From assembly GCF_037392515.1 (NCBI RefSeq), contig NC_090291.1:38091001-38155000 (forward strand): a stretch of DNA of 64,000 nt, given 5' to 3'. The translations under genes were made by a program, and so were the position numbers. Source of the stretch: Haliotis asinina (taxonomy: Eukaryota > Mollusca > Gastropoda > Lepetellida > Haliotidae). How positions within the stretch are numbered: position 1 is the first letter of the stretch; each line of letters starts with the position of its first letter. Shown here in pieces: positions 23,401 through 32,383 of the stretch. The notes under the pieces are model-generated. The model did no database searches, was not told where the DNA came from, and saw only the letters and a program-made list of their open reading frames with translations.

Positions 23401-26400
23401 GCAGCATTAAACTTATTAAAAGCCAACTCACTCACACTATAATAAATAAATAAATAAACCTACCTGTGATCCTCTTGATTGTGATAAATATCATTTGACA
23501 AACATATGAGCTGGAGTGAGAGTGTTTGGGCCATAGATCCCAGAGCTGTATCTATACCCTTAGCCATGTTACAGCACAAACCCAGTGAAAATTGGGTCAA
23601 TGAGGTAGCCTAATGGTTAAAGCATTGGCTCGTCATACTGAAGACCTGGGGTTTCATTCCCCACATTGGTACAATGTGTGAAGCCCATTTCTGGTGTGGC
23701 ATAAAACCATATTCACTCACCAGTGAAAATAAGAAATTGTCTTCAGTAGGCCATGCTTGTAATAAAAGGTGACAGACATGATGGAGTGGTCAGACTTTCA
23801 GTGACATTCTCAAGGTACTGACTTGTAGCACTTGCCAGCATATCTGTGAGAGTGAATAGATGTGAGTGAGTGAGCTTGGTTTTACATGCCACCTTTAGCA
23901 ATATTCCGGCGATATCACAGAGAGGGACTCTAGAAATGGGCTTAACCCAGTGTGAGGAATCAAACCAAGGTCTTGTTGTGATGAGTCAACGCTTTAACCA
24001 CTTTGCTCCTCACAACAATGAAATAATGTGAACGAGTGAGTTTCATTTTAGCAATATTGCAACAATATCATGGCAGGGGACTCCAGAAATGAGCTTTACA
24101 CAATTTACTATGTGGGGAACTGAACCGGGATCTTTGTGTGACAAGCAAACGCTTTAACCACTAGGCTACCCCACCACCCTTCAGACATTCAGTGAGTCTC
24201 TACATCTGCAACTGATTCCCATGTAGCTATGCAATGCTCTTTAGAGATTGGAAGCAGCAAAACTATTGAACCTAATGGATGAATCTTAGTTTCATATTCA
24301 GTGGAAATTGTGGAATTGAAGTATGAGTTGTTTTAAGTTGAGCTAACTTGACCTAACAGAATTTTATGAGATTCAGGCTGCAGATTTGTGGCTGGTGTCC
24401 CAAACTGTGGTAGATAAAATTAATAGCCACATGGAATAAAACTGGAGTCGTAGATGTAACCTTGGCAATAGCTCTGTTGTATCCCCACTAGAACTCACAT
24501 TATCAATCCTTTGGAACCCAGTGAGGGGCACGGTGGGCGAGCTGGCTAAGGCACCAGAATAGTGATCCAGTGAAATTAATAGCCACATGGAATAAAACTG
24601 GAGTCCTAGATGTAACCTTGGCCCTAGCTCTGTTGTATCCCCACTAGAAGTCACATTATCAATCCTTTGGAACCCAGTGAGGGGCACGGTGGGCGAGCTG
24701 GCTAAGGCGCCAGAATAGTGATCCAGTGAGGTTGAGGTGTCGGGATCGAGCCCACCTGTGACCGGGTGTAAAAACCTGGGAGTCAGCTTTGTGTGCAGAC
24801 TCTTTCAGTGTTGTCACAACCCCTAGTGTAAAGTACACAACCCTGTGCACTTAAAAGAACCCACGAATCTGTTGGTATATGACCAGAAGGTGGCCACATG
24901 AACACGTGCAAACACCCAGTTGCAGGTACAGCAACGTGCAGTGAACTTGGACAAAGTACTGTGACTATGTGTCCCAGTGCACCCAGCTGTTAATGGGTAC
25001 CTTGTTAGGATGAGAGAGAGCCTCAATAAACTGTGGCAGCAAGAGTTGTATACTCCTCAGGGGGTTGAGATTGAAATGCTATGTGCTGTTGAGATTGACG
25101 TCAAGTGATCGAGGGAAAAATACCAGTGCCTTGAGCGTGCACTAGTGCGTGGATATGTGCGCTATATAAATATCCTATATCTATCTATCTATCTTTGGAT
25201 CCGTTCCTCGTCAGAGTGAACATAGCACTACGACAGTCGTTACTTCCATAAATTAACTGAGACTTACGACTGTCATAGTGCCATGATCGCTTTGACGAGC
25301 GGGGCCCTGATTTGTCAGTATCTATCCCTGATGTGAGACCACACATACAGTTCAAGGAGATGTTCTTTCATTTCCAGGGCTCACCCCCTAAGACGCCTGT
25401 GGCAATCGAGTTGGCAGGGGTAAGTGTCTCATATGTCTCGTCTAAAGTCTCCATGGTGCTGACAGCTGTCATAGCCGTCAAAAACAAGAGTACAAAGTCG
25501 TTTTGGAACTGAGGATGTTTTCAGTATTACAAACTCAGTCTTATATAGAAATATTTTACCACAATCTAGTATCCCTGTGTATGAAGAACTGAGGACGCTT
25601 CTATTGTAGATCATATTATGTCAACTTTCAGAACAGTGAAACCATCAAGGCTTCTTAATTCTTATTATGAGTGCCTGAAGCATTCAGACCACCTCTCTGA
25701 TTTCTTAATCGAAAATGGACTGAAACGTAAAGAATGCATTATTGAGCCAATCAGATGTTTATATCTAAACCAACAGGCTTCATTCTTCACCTACTCAAAT
25801 TATGTATTTCGAATCGTACAAATAGAACCTAAATGAAAATACATATTTTTTCTTATCGTGGTCATCCTATGTGGGTGCAGACTCTGTCAACAATACAATG
25901 CAGTGGCTTAATTCATCATCATATTCAGGGCATAATTTTACTCAATTTTAGTAACCTCACACCACGCTGTCTTATGCTGCAGTGTTTCAATCATCATCAT
26001 CTCACACTGTGAGAGGCGGTGGGGTAGCCTAGTGGTTAAAGCATTTGCTCGTCACACCGAAGACCCGGGTTCGATTTCCCACATGGGTACAATGTGTGGA
26101 GCCCATTTTCTGGTGTCCCCCGCTGTGATATTGCTGGAATATTACTAAAAGCAGCGTAAAACTAAAGTCACTCACTCACTCACTCACACTGTGAAGTCAT
26201 ACGGTGTGACCTGTAGGTAAAACAGCACATGTAATCAGTATTGCAGGCTAGTTCATATGTTCTTTGTTTCAGGCCATTCATCACTTCAGACTAACAAGGA
26301 AATGGCTGACACGGATCATAGAAGCAAGGGTGGGACATTGTACAACCATCTGTAGATAGTGAGAGAGTGTGTTTGTGTTTGTGTGTGTGTGTGTGTTTTG

Positions 26401-29400
26401 CAGACATGTATGACATGTATTTGAGTCAGTGGGTTGCAGGCAACATGTATGGTATGTGGGGGTGTTTTTGTGTTTGTGTCTGTGTGTTGCAGGCATGATG
26501 AATGATGTTGTGTCTCTGTTGCAGGCAATGTGTATGGTTTGTGTGTTTTGGGCACCATGTATGATGTGTGTTGCAGGCAACATGTATGATGATGTATGTG
26601 TGTGGCTGTGTGTGTTTGGGGCGTCATGTATGATATGTGTTGAAGGCATGATGTGTGTTGGAGTGAAGGTGTTGCATGCAACATGTTTGTATGTCAGTGT
26701 TTTGGGCACCATGTATGATGTGTGTGTTGAATTCAACATGTATAATGTGTGTGTTGGAGTCAAGGTGTTGCAGGCAACATGTATGACGTGTGTTTGTGTG
26801 TTTTTGGCACCATGTATGATATGTATGTTGAAGGCAACGTATATGACATGTTTCCGTGTGTTGAAGGCCCCAGTTCTGACATGAGTGTGCCTGTTCCAGG
26901 CAGACAACCTTTCCGACCAGGGCTACAGGAACATCACAGAGGTGGAGGCGTATGCTGAGAACACTGTGTCGTCCATCACGTACCTGCTTCTGGAGTGTCT
27001 CGGTGAGATGGGCCTCAGGGAAACTAGGAGTCTGACATTCACCTTCACAAGGGCTGACCTTCACCTTCACCAAGGGTAGAAGGGACGCTCTGCACCACAA
27101 ACTGACTAATGCTTAGTCTAGTTCCAGGTGTAATAAATGCATCATTTTATGCTGACACTTGTGGAAACAATTGATTTGTTACATGTTGGCTGTGTAATTA
27201 CAGTAATCTGAGACATTGTTTTCATGAAACAGGATATGATGCTGTCTTGCACATGATGTGCTTCTTTCTTCTGCATAATATACAGTTGTGTTTTGTATTG
27301 TTACATGTTACAGTCCAGTTGTCATTTCGGGATAATACCCGTGAAGGTCCCGGGGTAGACTAGGCCTTCAGCAACCCATGCTTGCCATAAAAGGCGACTA
27401 TGCTTGTTGTAAGAGGCAACTAACGGGATCGGGTGGTCAGGCTCGCTGACTTGGATGACACGTTATCGGTTCCCATTTGCGCAGATATCATGATGCTCAT
27501 GTTGTTGATCACTGGATTGTCTTGCCCAGACTCGATTATTTGCAGACTGCCGCCATATGGCTGGAATATTGCTGAGAGCGACAGAAAACTTAACTCACTC
27601 AGTCATTTCGGGATAAAGGCAGCTATAGTTAACTACAATGATGAGAATATTTGTACATCTGTTCTTCTTCAAGGAATAAAGAATGTACATGCTGATCATG
27701 CTGCCAGTCATATTGGCAAGACTCAGGGCCTGGTCACGCTGCTACGTTCAACACCATACCATGCCAGCAGGAGTCGAGTGTATCTGCCTCTTGATCTGAT
27801 TGTAAAGGTAGGTAGTGTTAGAAGGGGTTGGGTGTATCTACCTCTAGATTTGATTGTGAAGGTTGACAATGTTGGTAGGGGGTAGGTGTATCTGCCTCTA
27901 GATCTGATTGTGAATTGGCACTTTGAGAAGTTACAGGATGTATCTGACCCTGGATCTAATTGTTAAGATAGTGCTAGAGGATGTGTGACCAGAGATGTGA
28001 TTGTTAAGGTGGGCCATGATAGTAGGAGCCAGGTTTATCCATCCCTAGGTGTGATTGTTAGGTATGTCATATCATCCCACAGTACTTCATGAAATGAAGC
28101 TCTGGTTCATCAGAGTGACACTGTACCAATGTGGAGTTTGAATCTGACACACATTTGTGACTGGTTAGTTTGCTCTGGCCCAGCCACCTGCAATATGCTC
28201 ATCACTCACCAGTCACAATCATCTGTTCCCAGCACAAGGTATCTCAAGAGAAGATCATCCGAGGCAGAGATGAACAGGCTGTGAAGGACGTAATGTACGA
28301 TGTGGCCTGCTCAGCTCACAAGCACCTGGCAACAGTGAGTATCCGCCACCAAAAAGTTTGAGTCAGCGAGTTTAATTGGGAATTGGAACGTGACCACTGG
28401 ATTCTGGCACATGTAAGGGAAGCAACTGTACAGTGCAAATTACAGCACCTTAGACAAGAAGGCAGTATGTACATGGTATTTACAGACATGCATATGTGTT
28501 AGGAGAGTAATATTGAAGACAGCCAGTGTTAGGGTATGATTTTGTTCCCAGATATAATAGATACAGGGTAGATTCAGGGTAGACTCAGGGTTTGTGCAAA
28601 TGACTTGAGGGGGTCTGGTCAAGCAGCTGCTTGGCATGTGCACTCCTTACACCTTGACGAGAGCAGTGGGTACGCCTAGTGGTTAAAGCATCTGGTCGTC
28701 ATGCTGAAGACAAGGGTTCAGTGCCTCCCATTGGCACAATCTGTGAAGCCCATTTCTGGTGTCCATGTCATGATACTGCTGGAATGTTGGCAAAAGCAGT
28801 TTAAAGAAAAACTCATTTATTCAAGAAAGGTGCTTTAATATTTTCAGGATTTGTACTAAATATTCTTAACCATGTTACTGGTATTATGTCTTCAAACTGT
28901 GTCTCTCATCAGTGTCTTCATGGCATGTCAGTGTTTACATAAATGTGTTGTGTTACAGGCAAGGTCATTAGCAAAGGATGTTCCAAAGGAAGCCAGTCTG
29001 GTTTTCCTGAACACGGTGAGTACATTCAAGTGAATCTTGGCTGTTGTTGAACAGTTCTAGGTAGTAATATAACAGCACCATCTGCCTTTCCTACCTACCT
29101 CCAGTCTAATCCTGTTTTCACCACAATCAACACACCTGTTCCCAATTTTCATTCTCAACACACACAGAGTTTCGACACAATGTCTTCACCTCATTCTTAT
29201 CCATATAATGGTCTGGGTTAGAAATGGTCTTCCGCAATCTATGCTTTTTGAGGTAAGTAACAGGATTGGAGGGTCAGCACTTGGTTGGTGCATGTCATTG
29301 TATTTGATTACGTAGATCAAGAGGCGACATTTAGTTTGAAATGTCAGAGCATGGTGTTAAACAACAAACAAGACATATCAACGTTCCTGATCATCTCTCA

Positions 29401-30165
29401 TGCCATTCTAGATCTATCATCCTCACCACTATCCATTGTTCAACATTCTCACAGCTATCCATTATCCACTATACATTGTCCAACATCCTCACCACAATCC
29501 ATGTCCAACATTCTCACAGCTATCCATTATCCACTGTACATTGTCCAAGGTCCTCACTATCCATTGTCCACCATCCTCACCACTATTTATTGTCCACCTT
29601 CCTTACAACTATCCATTCTCCACTATCCACCACCCTCAACACTATCCACCATCCTCACAAAATCCATTGTCCACCATCTTCACTATTCATTATCTACCAT
29701 TCTCACCACTATCAATCATCTTCACCACTATCTGTTGTCCACTATCCATTCTCCACGATTCACCACTATCCATTGTTCACCATCCTCACCACTATCCATT
29801 ATCTACCATCCTCCTCACTGTCCACTATCCATACCACTATCAATTTTTCCACCATACTCACCACTATCTGTTATCCACTATCCGTATTCACCATCCTTAC
29901 CACTGAAAATTATCATATTCGATATCTACCATCTACACAACCAGCCCAATATCCATCCCCCACCAGGACAGTGTAACATTGTGACAAGTATTAACTCCAT
30001 ATATGTGTGTCTACAACACGCCTTCATTGTTCGCAGGTGGTATGTGAATGGTATCTGAAGGCCTTGCAGAACTGTGACTTCAATGTGTTTGATGGACGAC
30101 TGCAGCAGAGAAACAGTCTGTTGCCACTGCACCTGTGGCTCCAGAAGAGACAGAAGACTTATTAG
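20426..30165 (+). CDS. NDUFAF6: NDUFAF6, mitochondrial complex I assembly factor (first exon not found)
   Basis: Nine coding exons, all GT-AG and phase-consistent: 20426-20525, 22916-22996, 25378-25419, 26273-26329, 26900-27002, 27674-27807, 28233-28334, 28959-29015 and 30037-30165. They encode 267 residues aligned end to end with human NDUFAF6 (333). Landmarks are [108 protein letters not shown] and [10 protein letters not shown], ending QKRQKTY (human SWRKTY). The family belongs to the squalene/phytoene synthase superfamily and acts in the matrix during early complex I assembly. The first exon, carrying the import leader, is missing from the model. AATAAA at 30251 is a likely poly(A) signal. 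Introns contain tandem arrays that repeat two of the splice borders. Confidence 0.95.
21283..21412. mobile_element. Hairpin (MITE-like) element in NDUFAF6 intron
   Basis: The left arm CATGGATAACGACTTCTTTT pairs with the right arm AAAAAGAAGTTGTTATCCAT. Arms lie at the two ends of about 130 bases without coding content. Confidence 0.7.
22508..22940 (+). repeat. Tandem array of a duplicated NDUFAF6 splice-acceptor border
   Basis: Six units of 71-73 bases (starts 22508, 22579, 22650, 22723, 22796, 22869) run into the exon at 22916. Each unit contains the pyrimidine tract GAGTTTTTCTAT plus a copy of the first ~25 exon bases (GAGAGACTGTATCAGACAAGC-like). The unit next to the exon keeps a TTTGTAG|GTTCGAG acceptor (AG at 22840-22841). 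Earlier units read TGTGTATGTTT and have lost the AG. Confidence 0.92.
23150..23367 (+). repeat. tRNA-derived SINE, family A, with internal partial duplication
   Basis: The body motif ACAATGTGTGAAG..CCATTT occurs twice (near 23227 and 23268). The tail AATATTGCTAAAAAGCAGCG and CACTCACTCACTC follow once. Confidence 0.75.
23595..23720 (+). repeat. tRNA-derived SINE, family A, deleted
   Basis: Head GAGGTAGCCTAATGGTTAAAG and GTACAATGTGTGAAGCCC are intact. The GATATTGCTGGAATATTGC part is missing before ATATTCACTCAC. Confidence 0.8.
23862..24010 (-). repeat. tRNA-derived SINE, family A
   Basis: Reverse copy: GTGAGTGAGCTTGG, TTTAGCAATATTCCGGCG, AATGGGCTTAACCC, CGCTTTAACCACTTTGC. Confidence 0.8.
24028..24180 (-). 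repeat. tRNA-derived SINE, family A
   Basis: Second reverse copy directly after the previous one: TTTTAGCAATATTGCAAC, GGACTCCAGAAATGAGC, TAACCACTAGGCTACCCCAC. Confidence 0.8.
24417..24728 (+). repeat. 156-base tandem duplication spanning a SINE 5' end
   Basis: Two units, 24417-24572 and 24573-24728, differ at only a few bases. Each carries flanking DNA (AAATTAATAGCCACATGG) plus the first ~47 bases of the long SINE (GGGGCACGGTGGGCGAGCTG). Only the second unit continues into the SINE body. Confidence 0.9.
24682..25200 (+). repeat. Long tRNA-headed SINE, family C
   Basis: The head GGTGGGCGAGCTGGCTAAGG with B box GGGATCGAGCC is tRNA-like. A body of about 400 bases follows, with CAGCTGTTAATGGGTACC, then GTGGATATGTGCGCTATATA and a (TATC)n end. 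This tail is typical of long core-bearing SINEs of marine invertebrates; I do not assign a named family. Confidence 0.75.
25198..25304. mobile_element. Hairpin (MITE-like) element
   Basis: GTTCCTCGTCAGAGTGAACA with AGCACTACGACAGTCGT on the left pairs with ACGACTGTCATAGTGC and GATCGCTTTGACGAGC on the right. A related piece (GTAGCGCTTCGACAGTCGT) lies near 38877. Confidence 0.6.
26005..26190 (+). repeat. tRNA-derived SINE, family A, near-consensus copy
   Basis: Best preserved family A copy. Head GGTGGGGTAGCCTAGTGG (A box), GACCCGGGTTCGATTTCCC (B box), GTACAATGTGTGGAGCCC, TGATATTGCTGGAATATTAC, GCAGCGTAAAACTAA, then a run of CTCA. The head is tRNA-like, the 3' end is shared with family B, and the tail is a short tandem repeat, so this is a tRNA-derived SINE. 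It lies in an NDUFAF6 intron. Confidence 0.88.
26345..26890 (+). repeat. Degenerate TG-rich minisatellite in NDUFAF6 intron
   Basis: Loose units of about 45-60 bases are built from TGTTGCAGGCAACATGTATG and GGCACCATGTATGATGTGTG. It ends at the exon acceptor CTGTTCCAG|GCAGACAAC. Each TTGCAG|GCA is a potential cryptic acceptor. Long open frames on both strands here come from the repeat's lack of stops and are not genes. Confidence 0.85.
27339..27606 (+). repeat. Repeat family B, full length
   Basis: Starts CCGTGAAGGTCCCGGGG and ends in AACTCACTCAGTC, with all internal blocks. It lies in an NDUFAF6 intron. Confidence 0.85.
27778..28065 (+). repeat. Tandem array of a duplicated NDUFAF6 splice-donor border
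   Basis: Units of about 54 bases start at the real exon end (27778) and then at 27832 and 27886, followed by two or three more decayed units. Each repeats the last ~30 exon bases (GTGTATCTGCCTCTTGATCT, then GATTGTAAAG) and the donor region. Donor-like positions read AAG|GTAGGT (real), AAG|GTTGAC, AAT|TGGCAC, AAG|ATAGTG, AAG|GTGGGC and TAG|GTATGT. Confidence 0.88.
28660..28815 (+). repeat. tRNA-derived SINE, family A, diverged
   Basis: GGTTAAAGCATCTGGTCGTCA, GTGAAGCCCATTTCTGG and GATACTGCTGGAATGTTGGC place it in the family. The tail is worn. Confidence 0.7.
29210..29372 (+). repeat. Repeat family B, diverged
   Basis: TCTTCCGCAATCTATGC, GTAACAGGATTGGAGGGTCAG and ATGGTGTTAAACAACAAAC keep the family order; the middle is replaced. 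Confidence 0.5.
29395..29905 (+). repeat. G-poor minisatellite in the last NDUFAF6 intron
   Basis: Irregular units CCACTATCCATTGTCCACC and ATCCTCACCACTATCC run for about 500 bases, with almost no G on this strand. Long open frames in all three plus-strand frames result from this composition and are not coding. Confidence 0.88.
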
Positions 30166-30250
30166 CTTTTTGGACTTCATGCTGATAATGTGTGGAACAA
30201 AAGCTGATGCCAGTGGATGATTAGTGTTCTCTACTAGAGCCTTTTGGGCA

Positions 30251-30256
30251 ATAAAA
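30251..30256 (+). terminator. Candidate NDUFAF6 polyadenylation signal
   Basis: AATAAA lies 86 bases after the NDUFAF6 stop codon. Another AATAAA near 30600 is an alternative. Confidence 0.55.
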
Positions 30257-30259
30257 GAC

Positions 30260-31137
30260 TTGTTGAAGAATGAAGATTCGGTACTTGTGTATTTCTGTGT
30301 ATTCCTTGGTAAATCTAGAAGGCATTCTAGCCGTTGGCAATCTACACAACTAAGTCAGAGTTTTCAGTCCCAAGGGAAAAACACTATCAATGTTGTAAGT
30401 ATCCACAGGCTCCATCTGGCTCCAGGATGGAACCTGTTGGTGTTGTTCAGGTGGAAACCAATTTGAAGCCAATGCATGATAGCAAATTAGTTCTCAGAAA
30501 CGTCACTGAAAACGATTTATTTTTCTCTGTCTCTGAGCATCTGCAGAAAGATACTAACAGGGTCAAAAGTAACTGTGTGTTATATAAAATGTGAAAAGTG
30601 AATAAAAATAACCTTAAATATACATGCAGCTAAGCACTTTGTCCAAAGAACGTCCTCACTTTTTGCATGCTTGTTGAGACAAAATTGAAGAATGGTTGAT
30701 TATTCTCTAGCCTCTGAATGTTGTAGATAACACATTGATTTGAACTAATCCTGTGTGTAAGCCAAAAGAAAATCAGCATATCAGCAACATGGGTTTGCTG
30801 GAGACTTGAATGACCCAAACTTAAGTGGACAGACATTTTAGTGTCCTTTGAAACATGACCTCATCTCTTTGAAGGCATTTTCAGCTGAATTGGAACATTA
30901 GTGATTTGCCTCAGACCAGCCGCCCACACGTGACATCATGTCAGCACCACACTCGGCAGACCCATCTGAGGAATAGATTACAGGCTGCCAGTTTGACTGC
31001 TTGGACTATTCCTGGCTTATGTCCAGTCAGTTTCTTGACTGTACAGAACCGACTAAGTGAGCATGCACATGGGTGGAGAGCTATTCACTGTTGATAACTT
31101 ATATAATATAACAATATACACATGTGCAAAGATTGTA
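30260..31137. other. Intergenic stretch between NDUFAF6 and the nSTAND gene, left part
   Basis: Apart from possible NDUFAF6 3' UTR, no gene or repeat recognised. Confidence 0.4.
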
Positions 31138-31230
31138 CTGTTGATCACTGGATTGTCTGATCCAGGTGCGATTATTTAAAGACGACCATTATGTAGCTGG
31201 AATATTGATGAGTGCGGCATTAAACAACAA
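31138..31230 (+). repeat. Repeat family B, 3' end only
   Basis: GTTGATCACTGGATTGTCTG, AGCTGGAATATTGATGAGTG and CATTAAACAACAAACAAC. Confidence 0.7.
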
Positions 31231-31555
31231 ACAACATTTATTAAGAGCTATTATCTCTTGATAACTATGTAACTATATATATATATAACTCTATGTATAA
31301 CTATTTTGTTACAGTTAAAAAATTGCTGTGTTCAAAAGGTGTGAAAATCCCCAAAGAACCAGCAAAATGTATAACATTGAGAAGTTTGAAGTTTTCAATA
31401 ATACTTTATACTGAGCAAACAAAGGCAAAAATATACAGATTCACAAGAGAGGTTTCATATACATGACAACTAAGTCAGTTCTAAAGTAATGTGTCACAAA
31501 TATAATGTCAACTCACCAAAGTCTTGATGTGAGAGTGAGAAACAGTTGTGCAGAA

Positions 31556-31912
31556 TGTAACAGCGAGCGGTCAGGCAGCGGTTATGTAGGTCGAGTGTTG
31601 ACAGAGATTGGCAGATATATACTCGAGTAAATCTCTGTATGTATCCGTATCAACAACACGCCAACTAGCCTTTATTTATACAGACAACATTTCAACATGT
31701 TCGAGCACATACGACCATCACTATCAATGTAGAATCTTCTCGGCCAGCCTCCTGGAAGTCAAAAGTAAATCAAAACACAAAGTCAAGGGGAGGTAACTCT
31801 AATGTACTTCCCTAAAGGCCTTAGAATATTGAAATTTATGATACGAAATGTGACCCATAATAATTATTATTTAATTGATAATGCAATTTACAGAAAATAC
31901 ACTCTCGTAACA
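31556..31912 (-). mobile_element. Candidate solo LTR (Gypsy-like), fossil
   Basis: Read on the minus strand it begins TGTTACGAGAGTG and ends CGCTCGCTGTTACA, has a TATAAATAAA region in its middle, and lacks any coding part. These are the ends and layout of a long terminal repeat, about 357 bases. No internal element is present, so it is a solo relic. Confidence 0.5.
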
Positions 31913-32383
31913 ACACACACATGGACGGATGGCTTTGCCTTTTTCATTAGATAGTTAATGTTAACAACAAACACATGCACACAGAACTTGTTGACGACAG
32001 TAGTTATACACGCGCACCCCCTCACCCACATCCCCAATAAAACAACAACAACAGCTCAAAAAGAACAAGCAAAACCATATCTCCCCGATAAGGAAATATA
32101 AGACAATGTAGAAGTTGAGGTAAATTATGAAGACACAGGTTGCGATGTCCGTTATTGAAATCCTGAAGCTCTACTTGGGCCTGTTAAGATCATGTAAGGT
32201 CTCAGTCACCTTCAAAGTGATACACAGCGAGCATAACTGAAATATTGTCCCGGTACCAGGTGTCTGTTCTTCAAGAAGCCACACGGAGGCAGCGATGCCC
32301 GGATCAATGCCCCGAGACCTCACCTATTAGAAGACCTCACTGTACCTTTTTACTCTGTCCAACGCATACCTTCACGAATCAAA

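Noticed and set aside
26281-27100. Open frames of 120-208 codons on both strands
   Set aside because: Caused by the stop-poor TG/CA minisatellite in an NDUFAF6 intron; low-complexity His/Thr or Cys/Met runs only.
29285-30058. Plus-strand open frames up to 257 codons
   Set aside because: All three frames are open because the array lacks G; repetitive Pro/Ser/Ile/His content, not a protein.
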